A program made the position numbers and the translations under genes. DNA of 64,000 bases from JACKCB01 sp964452775 (lineage in GTDB: Bacteria > Chloroflexota > Anaerolineae > Promineifilales > Promineifilaceae). The first letter of the stretch is position 1. Every line of letters starts with the position of its first letter. The notes under the pieces were generated by a model. That model ran no database searches. It was not told where the DNA came from and saw only the letters and a program-made list of their open reading frames with translations. Where the stretch lies: contig CAYVQP010000007.1 of NCBI GenBank assembly GCA_964452775.1, positions 34,363-98,362 of the forward strand, given 5' to 3'. Positions 48,371 to 57,074 of the stretch are shown here, piece after piece.

Positions 48371-51300
48371 CTACGGAGATATGGGCGGGTGGAGGGCTTG
48401 TTGCACGGCATGTAACTTCAAGAATGCGACGCGTAGCGGTTCAGAGTCGGTATTGTCCGCGATGAAGTGGATATTGTCCTGAGCCTGTTGACGTAGTTCC
48501 GCCGCCCTGTGCTCATCGAGCTCCACGTCTGCCATTTGCACCAGAACCTGCCACAGCACGCGACGGCTTCCAATGGCGACTGCCAACTTATAGGCCTCCT
48601 TGAAGGAATGTTGCGCCCGGACTCGTTGGGCCAACGCAAGCTGCGAGCGACCCAGGAACAGCAAGGCATCCGCCACCAGAAAGCGCACTCCGAATGACGT
48701 GAAGGAGGAGATCATTTCCTGCAGCTCGTCAATTGCCTGACTGTAACGCCCGGCTTCAAAGGAGGCCCGGCCGCGCGCAAAGAGCGCCATAAAGTGTGCG
48801 GGCGAGAACGGCCCATCAAGCGTGATAAGGGAAGCGGCTTGCCTCACGTAATAGTCAGCTGCTGCCGCGTTGCCGGCTTCCGAGCCTTGCAACGATAGTA
48901 TCGCCAGGTGCCAGGGCCTCATCACCCCCGGCATTTGATCCGCTCGCCTGACCGCCTCTTCGTAGTTCCTTGCGGACCAGGTTGGGTTGCCGAGTGCGCC
49001 GGCAATCCAGGAGATAATACCGTCGGCAAAGGCCAGCGGCACTGCCAGGCCGGGGCTGTCGCCGGTTTCGGTGCGCAGTGCCGCAAGTCTGCTGATCGCC
49101 GGTCCCGCCCGGCCTCGCTCCCAATTCACGAAACTGCCGATCAAGGCGCTGCTGATGATGCCCCACTCGTTGCCGATTGCGAGCGAGATCTGTCGCGCTT
49201 CCTCGCTGACCGCCAGAGCGCTGTCCAGGTCGCCCACAGCCAGGTATGGAATTGACGAGTTGCTCAGGTTATTGGCCAGCATCGGCCGATCATCCAGCGA
49301 GCGCCATATGTTGCATGCTTCCTCGAAGCTCCGTACGCCGCGAGTCCATTCACCGATGCCGCCATATGCCAGTCCAAGGTCCATCTGCGTTAAGGCCTGC
49401 TGTTCCGTGAGCCCGTCCTCACGGGCAATTGCCAACGAAGCTTCACCGCTACGTACAGCTTCTGCAGGATCGCTAAAGCCATACCAACGAACCAGCATTA
49501 AGTTCCAGTGAGCGCGAGATTCTTCGCCACGCTCATGAAGCCTCTGCGATAGTACCAGCGCCTGTTGAGCCACCTCCAACCCCCGGGTGAAGTTTGCCTG
49601 AGGGTTTACCGTAGAAAATATTGTGGCCAGCCGGTTCAACCCGAACAGCACCATCCGCTGATCGCCGCGCTTCCGCCCAACGGAGATAAGTTCTTCGTAA
49701 ATGGCAATCGCTTCCGTATGGTCGCTGCGCAAGTCCAACGTTCTGCCCAGGCGAGTATAGAGGTGAAGTAAGGTCGTATTGTTGACATCCAGCTTTGCAG
49801 CCAGACCTAAAGCACTTCGGTAATGCGTGATCGCCTCAACGTTGGCATAAAGGCGAAAGGCAGTGTCGCCGGCAATCGTATGGTATTTAAGCGCAGAAGA
49901 ATCTTCTCGCGCCTCGGAAAAGTGCTTCGCCAGCAGCGGAGCAAGCTCCTCTCGCCGATCAGCGAAGAGCTGTTCCAGGGCCAGGCCAACCCGGCGGTGA
50001 TAAGCCCGGCGTTCGCCGCGCAGCAAGGTGCGATAGGCCGCTTCCTGCGTCAGGGCGTGGCGGAATAGGAACTCCCATTCCGGCAATCTGGATGCTTCAT
50101 GAACCAAATCGGAAGCCTGCAAAGTGTCCAGATGCCGGTCCAACTCGCCGGCGTTCTCGCTGATAAGCGCCAGTACGCGATAGTAGAAATTACGGCCAAT
50201 GACAGAGGCAAGTTGAAGCGTGCGCCTCGTATCCGCAGCCAGGCGATCAATGCGGGAGGCGAGCAGGGACTGCACATTTGCCGGCAGTTCCACCTCAGCA
50301 ATTGCAGCCTCTGCCCGCCATACCAGGTTGTTTACTTCGATTGCCAGCAGTCCGCGATCTACCAATACCCTTACCAGCTCCTCCAGGTAGAAAGGATTGC
50401 CGTCAGAGCGATCCAGGATGGCCTGGTGAATCTTGTCGGGCACTCCGGCATTCTCCAGAAGTGAGCCGATCAGCGCGCTACCCTCTGCCGGCGTCAGCGG
50501 GTGGAGGTGCAACTCCTCATAGTCGTAACTTGGGTCCGACAGGATTCGTTTGTGCAACTGCCACATGGGGCTGTCGCGATCCGGCCTATACGAGAATAGG
50601 AAGAGGATGGGTTGCTCGTGGGCCAGATCCAGCAGCCGAAGAAAGACGTCCAGCGAAGCCGCATCAGTCCAGTGGGTATCTTCGAAGATCATCACGCTCG
50701 GCGAGTTGCGGTCAGTTCCCCGAACAAGCTCTCTGGTTGCCTCAATCAGCCGGCGCTGGAATGTATCCCCTGTGGGAGCCTTCCCACCGGCAACTTCCAG
50801 GCCGAGTAATGCGCTATAGACTTCCACTGCCTCTTCATGGTTAATGTGGGTTGATAACAGGGTATGCAGCTTACCTCGGGCAATCTCGACCGGGTCGTCC
50901 GGCGAAATTTCTACCAAAGCCTGTATCAGCGACTGCAGCGAGGCGTAGGGCCGGTCGGCGCTGTAGGAGGAGGAGGCAAGCATCCGCCAGCGCGAATCGC
51001 TCCCACTCTCAGCTTGCGCGGCGCGCCACGACAGTTCCAACTCACTAAGCAGGCGGCTCTTCCCCAGGCCGGCCTCGCCGACTAACGATACAATCCGTCC
51101 CCGCGCGCCGGACAGGATCTCGGCAGTAATTTGCTTCAATCGCGCAAGCTCGGCGCGGCGACCGATCATCGGCACGGCGATGCCGGCTATTCCCCGACTT
51201 GGCGTCGCGTGTACTTTGCGCCCCAGCACTTGGTAGGTAAGCACCGGCTCGACAACTCCCTTCATCGGAACTCGCCCAAGTTCCCGCACTAGAAAGTGAT

Positions 51301-51946
51301 GTCTCACCATCCGGTGAGTCGCCTCGGCGATCTGGAGCGTACCGGGTGCGGCTGTCTGCTCCATACGCGCAGCCAGGTTGGCCGCGTCTCCCAGCGCCGT
51401 GTATTCAGATGCCGTTTCTGTGCCCACCGAGCCGACCACTGCCAGGCCGGTGTTGATACCCACACGCACGTCAATTGATAGGCCGTACTCCTGAAGCAAG
51501 CTGTCGCGAAACTCAGCCACCCGCCGCAAAATCTCCATTCCGGCCATCACTGCACGCACCGGATCATCCTCGTGCGCGACCGGCGCACCAAAGAAAGCCA
51601 AGATGCCGTCGCCCATCAGCCGGGCGACTATGCCTCCGAAGCGCTCAACCGGCTCAGTCAAGTGCCGGAAGACGCGGTTCATGATGGCTGCCCACTCTTC
51701 GGGATCTAGACGGGAGGCCAGCGCGGTAGAGCCGGTAACGTCGCTAAACAGAATTGTGACGATACGTCGTTCGCCGGCCACCGACGGTAAGAATGCGGCC
51801 CTTCTTTCCAGTCGCGCCAGCTTCTCGCGCAGGGGCGACAGGGCAGCGTCAACCACCGCATCTCCGAGGATGGAGCGTTGCGTTTCCAGGTGGTTGATCG
51901 CTTGTTCGAGCTGCCGGTACTCCTGGTCGGAATCTGTTTCAGACAT
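48371..51946 (-). CDS. Adenylate/guanylate cyclase-AAA ATPase-TPR regulator
   Basis: A 1191-residue cytosolic signalling protein. It has a short coiled N-terminal part (5-55) and a class III nucleotide cyclase domain (about 60-195) with the metal Asp in FSDVTGST, the second Asp in GDGILAFFG, and GINTGLAVVGSVG and ALGDAANLAARM. A STAND/AAA ATPase follows (about 265-640) with Walker A GEAGLGKS (near 290) and Walker B MIFEDTHWTD. A long TPR region (about 680-1180) closes the chain. The cyclase residues look intact, so it could make a cyclic nucleotide under control of the ATPase. There is no DNA-binding domain, unlike the LuxR/MalT relatives. Such proteins are abundant in Chloroflexota; the signal is unknown. 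The start ATG has only a weak ribosome binding site. Confidence 0.9.
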   Translation of the reverse strand: MSETDSDQEYRQLEQAINHLETQRSILGDAVVDAALSPLREKLARLERRAAFLPSVAGERRIVTILFSDVTGSTALASRLDPEEWAAIMNRVFRHLTEPVERFGGIVARLMGDGILAFFGAPVAHEDDPVRAVMAGMEILRRVAEFRDSLLQEYGLSIDVRVGINTGLAVVGSVGTETASEYTALGDAANLAARMEQTAAPGTLQIAEATHRMVRHHFLVRELGRVPMKGVVEPVLTYQVLGRKVHATPSRGIAGIAVPMIGRRAELARLKQITAEILSGARGRIVSLVGEAGLGKSRLLSELELSWRAAQAESGSDSRWRMLASSSYSADRPYASLQSLIQALVEISPDDPVEIARGKLHTLLSTHINHEEAVEVYSALLGLEVAGGKAPTGDTFQRRLIEATRELVRGTDRNSPSVMIFEDTHWTDAASLDVFLRLLDLAHEQPILFLFSYRPDRDSPMWQLHKRILSDPSYDYEELHLHPLTPAEGSALIGSLLENAGVPDKIHQAILDRSDGNPFYLEELVRVLVDRGLLAIEVNNLVWRAEAAIAEVELPANVQSLLASRIDRLAADTRRTLQLASVIGRNFYYRVLALISENAGELDRHLDTLQASDLVHEASRLPEWEFLFRHALTQEAAYRTLLRGERRAYHRRVGLALEQLFADRREELAPLLAKHFSEAREDSSALKYHTIAGDTAFRLYANVEAITHYRSALGLAAKLDVNNTTLLHLYTRLGRTLDLRSDHTEAIAIYEELISVGRKRGDQRMVLFGLNRLATIFSTVNPQANFTRGLEVAQQALVLSQRLHERGEESRAHWNLMLVRWYGFSDPAEAVRSGEASLAIAREDGLTEQQALTQMDLGLAYGGIGEWTRGVRSFEEACNIWRSLDDRPMLANNLSNSSIPYLAVGDLDSALAVSEEARQISLAIGNEWGIISSALIGSFVNWERGRAGPAISRLAALRTETGDSPGLAVPLAFADGIISWIAGALGNPTWSARNYEEAVRRADQMPGVMRPWHLAILSLQGSEAGNAAAADYYVRQAASLITLDGPFSPAHFMALFARGRASFEAGRYSQAIDELQEMISSFTSFGVRFLVADALLFLGRSQLALAQRVRAQHSFKEAYKLAVAIGSRRVLWQVLVQMADVELDEHRAAELRQQAQDNIHFIADNTDSEPLRVAFLKLHAVQQALHPPISP

Positions 51947-52082
51947 CGGGTTATGCCGGGTGGCTAGCTAGGATGCGGAAATAATAACAGAACAGAACAC
52001 GAGTGGCAGCCTCCGCTTCGCCAGCCGGCTTCTCCGTCCCGCATGCTGTCCGCTAAACTCATGGCGAATACCGGCCCTCATC

Positions 52083-52091
52083 TGGTACAAT
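52083..52091 (+). promoter_or_regulatory. Extended -10 promoter followed by a three-codon leaderless reading frame
   Basis: TGGTACAAT. The hexamer is followed after 7 nt by ATG-GCG-CTC-TAA (52099-52110), then the true gene starts at 52170 with its own GAGGA site. Confidence 0.45.
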
Positions 52092-52169
52092 TTGCCCCAT
52101 GGCGCTCTAAGCGTCTCATGGCCCGGCATTCCCGCCTGGGCCGGTTAACGGCACTGACATGAGGAAGAC

Positions 52170-52727
52170 ATGACTACTGATCAACTGGCGTCTCTGGCCG
52201 AAGTGCGGCGCGCTGACCGCGCGGTCAATGATGACGATTGGATACGCGAATTCCTCCATCGCGCACCCATGGGCTATCTGGCAACCATGCACGATGGATG
52301 GCCCATTATCAACAGCAATCTTTTCGTCTACGATGAACCGCAGGGCGTGATCTACATGCACACGGCCAGAAAAGGGCGTACTCGCGAAAACGTCGAGACG
52401 GATGGTCGAGTTTGCTTTACGGTCTCCGAGATGGGCCGGCTGCTGCCGGCAGATGAGGCGCTGGAGTTCAGTGTGGAGTATGGCAGCGTGGTCGTCTTTG
52501 GCCGGGCCGAGGTGATTGACGATCAGTCGAAAGCAACCCGTGCGCTACAACTTTTGCTGGACAAGTACTTTCCGCACTTGCAAGCCGGCGCTGATTACCG
52601 GCCGCCGGTGCCGGAGGAACTCAAACGCACCAGCGTCTATGAGGTTCGCATCGAGGCCTGGAGCGGCAAGCGCAAGTCAGTTGCCGCCGATTTCCCGGGC
52701 GCGTTCATTTTTGGCGCCCATGACTGA
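52170..52727 (+). CDS. Pyridoxamine 5'-phosphate oxidase-like FMN-binding protein
   Basis: A 185-residue split-barrel flavin-binding protein of the PPOX/NimA-like group. The typical opening is FLHRAPMGYLATMHDGWPIINSNLFVYDEPQGVIYMHTAR, where the first part forms the barrel and the HTAR and KGRTRENVETDGRVCFTV segments bind FMN phosphate. GSVVVFGRAEVIDD completes the barrel. It likely reduces or oxidises a small substrate with FMN; the true pdxH function is not supported. The stop codon overlaps the ogt start by one base (TGATG), so the two are coupled. An ATG with GAGGA upstream fixes the start. Confidence 0.85.
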   Translation: MTTDQLASLAEVRRADRAVNDDDWIREFLHRAPMGYLATMHDGWPIINSNLFVYDEPQGVIYMHTARKGRTRENVETDGRVCFTVSEMGRLLPADEALEFSVEYGSVVVFGRAEVIDDQSKATRALQLLLDKYFPHLQAGADYRPPVPEELKRTSVYEVRIEAWSGKRKSVAADFPGAFIFGAHD

Positions 52728-53242
52728 TGTTTGACAGCGTCAGATATGCCCGTTTGGATGACAGTCCCATCGGTCACATCTGGGCTGCTATTTCGCCAAC
52801 AGGGTTGGTGGCGGTGCGCATCGGCGGCGGCGAAGGTACGTTTATGCAGGACCTGAGCAGGCAAAATGGTACGCCCGTCCATCGCCCAGACGCACTGCGG
52901 CCGGCGCTGGCCCAATTGGCAGAATATCTGCTTGGCGAGCGCAGAGTTTTCGAACTGACGATTGACGACTCTGTCCTGACTGATTTTCAGCGCTCGGCGC
53001 TTGGTCTGGTACGGGCCATTCCGTACGGAGAGGTGCGCACCTACGGGGATATTGCCGTCCAACTCGGCAAGCCGGGCGCATCCCGCGCCGTTGGTCGCGC
53101 CAACGCCACGAATCCGATCCCCCTGGTCATCCCCTGCCATCGGGTGATCGGTAGCGACGGCAAAATGCACGGCTATGGCGGCGGTACCGGCGTGGCCACA
53201 AAGGTCTGGCTATTGCAGCACGAGGGCAGTTTGTTGGTCTAA
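52727..53242 (+). CDS. ogt: Methylated-DNA-protein-cysteine methyltransferase
   Basis: A 171-residue suicide DNA-repair protein that moves the methyl group from O6-methylguanine to its own cysteine. The C-terminal domain shows the helix-turn-helix (IPYGEVRTYGDIAVQLGKPGASRAVGRANATNP, binding the minor groove) and the active-site PCHRVIG motif with the acceptor Cys. The N-terminal domain is a short ribonuclease-like fold. The length matches Ogt rather than Ada. It starts one base into the stop of the PPOX gene, an operon of possible damage-response or detoxification genes. No LexA-like box was recognised upstream. All conserved residues are present. Confidence 0.93.
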   Translation: MFDSVRYARLDDSPIGHIWAAISPTGLVAVRIGGGEGTFMQDLSRQNGTPVHRPDALRPALAQLAEYLLGERRVFELTIDDSVLTDFQRSALGLVRAIPYGEVRTYGDIAVQLGKPGASRAVGRANATNPIPLVIPCHRVIGSDGKMHGYGGGTGVATKVWLLQHEGSLLV

Positions 53243-53293
53243 ACGATTGGCCGGCCAGTCACCGGTGACACTAATCTCGGGTACGGATCAAAG

Positions 53294-54244
53294 TTGACAA
53301 TTGAAACGATCCTGCAATTTGCTCGCCCGGTCATTGAAAACATAGAACGGGTGATTATCGGCAAGCGCGACGTGGTCGAATTGCTGCTGGTAGCGCTGCT
53401 TTGCGAAGGGCATGTGCTGCTGGAGGATGTGCCGGGGGTGGGCAAGACAATGCTGGCGCGGGCGCTGGCAACGTCGCTGGGGGTAGCGACGCGCCGGCTG
53501 CAGTGCACGCCGGATCTCCTGCCGAGCGACGTTACCGGCGTCTCGGTCTTCAACCAGCGGACCCGAGAGTTCGAGTTCCTCCCGGGCCCTGCCTTCACCA
53601 ATATCCTGCTGGCGGACGAGATAAACCGGGCCACGCCGCGCACACAGTCCGCCTTGCTGGAATGTATGGGCGAGGCGCAGATCACGGTGGATGGGGTCAC
53701 CCATCCGCTGGTCCGGCCCTTTTTCGTCATTGCCACACAGAATCCGATTGAATATGAGGGCACCTTTCCCCTGCCCGAAGCACAGCTCGACCGCTTCTTC
53801 ATGAAGCTGAGCCTGGGTTACCTCGACGCCGAAATGGAGAATCAACTGCTGCGAAATCTTGGCCGGGAGCACCCAATAGATAGTTTGCAGCAGGTTGTTG
53901 ATGGACATGAGCTAGGGGAGCTAAGCCGGCTTGTATGGGACGTACACGTTGATGACACGGTGCGCGAATATGTCGTCCGGCTGGTGGCGGCAACGCGCAG
54001 CCACCGAGATTTGCAGCTTGGGGCCAGCCCTCGGGGAAGTCTGGCGCTCTACCGCGGAGCGCAGGCTTACGCTGCTCTGCAACGCCGGGATTTTGTGCTG
54101 CCGGATGATGTCAAGCGGCTGGCGGTTTATGTGCTGGGGCATCGCTGTCTGATTCAGCCGGAGAGCGCGCTGCGCGGCGTGCGGGTTACGGCGGTAATTG
54201 AGCAACTAATTCGCGAGACCGAATTGGACATCGGTGAGCTTTAG
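53294..54244 (+). CDS. MoxR family AAA+ ATPase
   Basis: A 316-residue AAA+ chaperone-like ATPase. Walker A (EDVPGVGKTMLARA, residues near 43-56), Walker B (ILLADEINRATPRTQSALLECM), sensor 1 (FFVIATQNPIEYEGTFPLPEAQLDRF) and the sensor 2/lid region (GASPRGSLALYRGAQAYA) are all visible. MoxR ATPases act with DUF58 and transglutaminase/DUF4129 proteins encoded next to them, as here, in envelope-protein maturation or stress response. The start is TTG at 53294, since no ATG or GTG precedes the conserved region in frame and an upstream in-frame codon search finds none. Only 8 nt separate it from the DUF58 gene. Confidence 0.92.
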   Translation: MTIETILQFARPVIENIERVIIGKRDVVELLLVALLCEGHVLLEDVPGVGKTMLARALATSLGVATRRLQCTPDLLPSDVTGVSVFNQRTREFEFLPGPAFTNILLADEINRATPRTQSALLECMGEAQITVDGVTHPLVRPFFVIATQNPIEYEGTFPLPEAQLDRFFMKLSLGYLDAEMENQLLRNLGREHPIDSLQQVVDGHELGELSRLVWDVHVDDTVREYVVRLVAATRSHRDLQLGASPRGSLALYRGAQAYAALQRRDFVLPDDVKRLAVYVLGHRCLIQPESALRGVRVTAVIEQLIRETELDIGEL

Positions 54245-54252
54245 CAGCCGCG

Positions 54253-55421
54253 ATGGGTGACCTGGGCATCTTTATCCTCTTTCTGCTCGCGGTCGCCATT
54301 CTGTTAGGCGTCGACTTCATTTTCTACGTGGTCTATGTAGTTGGCGGCGTATACGCCATCTCCCTTTGGTATGTGCCTTGGGCAAGCGAAAGGTTGAAGG
54401 CTACGCGCAGGCTGAATGACCACGCCTTCCTTGGCGAAAACGTCACCGTTCATGTGGATGTCGAGAATCGTAGCCGGCTACCCGTACCCTGGCTGCAATT
54501 GTCTGAGAGCGTGCCGGTGCGACTGAAGCAATCTGAAGCGCCTCGCTTTGCCTTCTCACTGGGCGGACGGCAATCTAAGAGCTTCACTTACACGATTCGC
54601 GCCAACCGGCGCGGATATTACCGCGTCGGTCCGCTGCAAATGACCAGCGGTGACTTCTTTGGCTTCAAGGAGAGCGTCAGCTATGCCGGCGCTGCTTACC
54701 TGACCGTCTATCCACGAATCACTCCGTTGTCGGGGCTGGCGCTCCGCTCACGACTGCCATTTGGGACGATCGCCAGCCGGCAACGGTTGTTTGAAGACCC
54801 GGCTCGACCGACGGGAGTGCGAGATTATCACGCCGGAGATTCGCTGCGCCAGATCAACTGGAAGGTCAGCGCTCACGCCAGCAGCCGGGTGGATGCCCTG
54901 ATGGTCAGAACGGTCGAACCTACCATCTCGTTGGAGTCGTCAGTGCTGCTAAACCTGACTCGCGATGATTACGCCCGGCGCAGCATGCACGAAGTGAGCG
55001 AGTGGGCGATCGAGGTGGCTGCCTCGTTAGTCGCGCATCTGGTGGAACTACGTCAGGCCGTGGGTTTTTATGCCAACGGCGATGATCCTTTCCGGGAAAA
55101 GGAGCAACCCAGCATTGAGGCGATGCTGTTTGACAAAGAGACGGGCCGGCTGCGCCGCGATCCCCGGGACGAGGCCGCCGGAGAGGACCAGTCCTTGACC
55201 ACGATCCGGCCCCGAGCGGGCCGGCTGCATTTGATGCGCATCCTGGAGGTCCTGGCGCGTCTGGAACTGGGCGAGCGAACTGCATTTCCTGATTGGGCGC
55301 TCTCGGTCACGCGCGGGTTGGGTTGGGGCACGACCATTCTGGTGGTCAGCCCAGTCGCGGGCGAAGCCCTTTGCGCCGCGCTCTACCAGATGGTGCGTTC
55401 CGGCTTTAATCCGATCCTGAT
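54253..55421 (+). CDS. DUF58 domain protein (3' end lost in assembly gap)
   Basis: At least 389 residues. Two N-terminal membrane helices (about 3-45) precede a beta-rich region (VTVHVDVENRSRLPVPWLQL). The DUF58 signature RDYHAGDSLRQINWKVSAHASSRVD follows at about 193-216, and after it a von Willebrand-like fold (SSVLLNL). Members accompany MoxR ATPases and are thought to be membrane partners of the ATPase. The gene runs into the 100-N gap at 55422. The reading frame happens to continue through the N run into the next gene, but the DUF58 fold is nearly complete at the gap and what follows is a different multi-pass protein, so these are two genes. The missing end is probably short. Confidence 0.85.
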
Positions 55422-55521
55422 NNNNNNNNNNNNNNNNNNNNNNNNNNNNNNNNNNNNNNNNNNNNNNNNNNNNNNNNNNNNNNNNNNNNNNNNNNNNNNN
55501 NNNNNNNNNNNNNNNNNNNNN
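55422..55521. other. Assembly gap, 100 N
   Basis: Exactly 100 undetermined bases between the DUF58 gene and the DUF4129-type gene. It hides the end of the first and the start of the second. The open frame across it is accidental. Confidence 0.95.
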
Positions 55522-57006
55522 CCGATTTGTTTCCTGGTCGCCCTGGAAGGGATCATGACCACCCGCTGGCTAAGCAGCGACGCTCGCCGCGGCACGAACC
55601 GGCTGCACTACCGCCTGGCAGAATGGGCGTTCATACTTCTCTTCCTGCGCCTGACAACTTGGGTCGCCGCTGAGGGTCTCCCCGACCTTGTTACGATGCG
55701 GGGGTACATCTTCTCCCCGCTGACCTTCTTCGACTTGCGATTCGTTGTGCTGGCGGTGGTCGCGTTCTTCGCCTGGGAGCGGGCATTGACGCTGAGCAAC
55801 CTGATTTCGCAGATTTCCCTGAATGAGGCGGAGCTGCATTATTATTCGCTCCCGGCTCAAGAGCGGGCCGCGCAGAGTAGTGACAGGCCGGTTGATGCTG
55901 GTCGCCAGGCGCACTTCGCGAGCTTGATGAACAACTGGCTGGCCGGCGCCGTTGTGCTGATTATTTGCGCCGCGGTCTCTACGGTGCGGATTCCAACCAG
56001 CGCCCTGGAGGAGGCTATAGATCTGCGCTCAATCACCCGTCTTGGCCTGCAGCCCGGCGTCATGCTGAGCATTGTGGTCTACTTCCTGGCGGGCCTATGG
56101 CTCATTGCCCGGCAGCGCATGATCATTCTCCGCTCACGCTGGATTATTGGCGGCGTCCGGGTGCAGACCGGCTTTGAACGTATCTGGTATGGGGCCAGTC
56201 TGCTGATCCTGCTGGGCATCGCGATGATCGCCGGACTCTTACCAATTGGATCGACGACCTTGCTGGCCACGATCATGGCGGCCCTTGCCGGCGCCGTTAT
56301 CTTTGTTTCCAGCTTGATCATTGCCCTGTTCTCCGGCCTCGTTTATCTGCTGCTCAATTTGCTTGGCCTGGCGGAGGAGCCGGCTCCAGCAACAGCCATG
56401 CCGGCGATGCCCGTCCCAACTCCGACTCCTGTCGCCCAGCCGGCCGAGTTGAGCGAGACGGCGGCGTTCGTTCTTGGCTCCACCTTCTGGCTGGTGGTCG
56501 GGGCAGTGGTGCTGGTTGCCGTGCTATTCTATCTGCGCGGGCGCGGCAAATTGCCCGGCCGGCAGACGCTCCGTCTCTGGTGGGATCGTGCGCGTGCCTG
56601 GCTGGGCCACATCTGCCGGCGCCTGGGAAGGCAAGCGACCGCTGCCGGAGTGGCGATCAGAGCGCGCGTGAGCAGGCGGGAGAAGAGCGCCGGCCAAACG
56701 CCTGCTTCCCCCCGATTTGTCCGCTTGAACGCACTCCAGGCCCGCGAACAGATCCTCTACTTCTATCTATCCACTGCGCGGCGAGCGGCCGAGCAAGGTC
56801 TGGCTCGCAAGAAGCACGCCACTCCACTCGAATACGCCGGCGAGTTGAAGGAGGGCTGGCCGGAGGTCGAAGCGGAAATTGACGAGTTGACCAACGCTTT
56901 TCTTCAAGCTCGGTATAGCGCTGCGCCAATTAGCGAGCACGAGACATCGCCGGCGCGCCTCAGCTGGAAGAGGGTGCGCGCAACGATCAAGAGACGTAGG
57001 CGGTAG
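55522..57006 (+). CDS. DUF4129-type membrane protein of the MoxR operon (5' partial)
   Basis: 494 residues remain after the gap. Several hydrophobic segments (at about residues 30-80, 133-158, 178-200, 217-280 and 315-340) are followed by a basic cytoplasmic region. The end matches DUF4129: REQILYFYLSTARRAAEQGL, TPLEYAGEL, and LTNAFLQARYS. DUF4129 proteins commonly follow MoxR and DUF58 genes, often fused to a transglutaminase core. No transglutaminase Cys-His-Asp motif is visible in the retained part, so if present it is absent or in the gap. The start codon lies in the gap. The next gene starts 68 nt later with its own promoter. Confidence 0.75.
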   Translation, partial: PICFLVALEGIMTTRWLSSDARRGTNRLHYRLAEWAFILLFLRLTTWVAAEGLPDLVTMRGYIFSPLTFFDLRFVVLAVVAFFAWERALTLSNLISQISLNEAELHYYSLPAQERAAQSSDRPVDAGRQAHFASLMNNWLAGAVVLIICAAVSTVRIPTSALEEAIDLRSITRLGLQPGVMLSIVVYFLAGLWLIARQRMIILRSRWIIGGVRVQTGFERIWYGASLLILLGIAMIAGLLPIGSTTLLATIMAALAGAVIFVSSLIIALFSGLVYLLLNLLGLAEEPAPATAMPAMPVPTPTPVAQPAELSETAAFVLGSTFWLVVGAVVLVAVLFYLRGRGKLPGRQTLRLWWDRARAWLGHICRRLGRQATAAGVAIRARVSRREKSAGQTPASPRFVRLNALQAREQILYFYLSTARRAAEQGLARKKHATPLEYAGELKEGWPEVEAEIDELTNAFLQARYSAAPISEHETSPARLSWKRVRATIKRRRR

Positions 57007-57017
57007 CGGCTCATTGC

Positions 57018-57026
57018 TGTTAGAAT
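57018..57026 (+). promoter_or_regulatory. Extended -10 promoter for the nucleoside hydrolase gene
   Basis: TGTTAGAAT, with a leader of about 42 nt before ATG 57075, which has AAAGGAG upstream. Confidence 0.5.
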
Positions 57027-57074
57027 CGCATCCCGCCGGTAACTGAAACACCCAAGCCGACAAAGGAGAGAATC

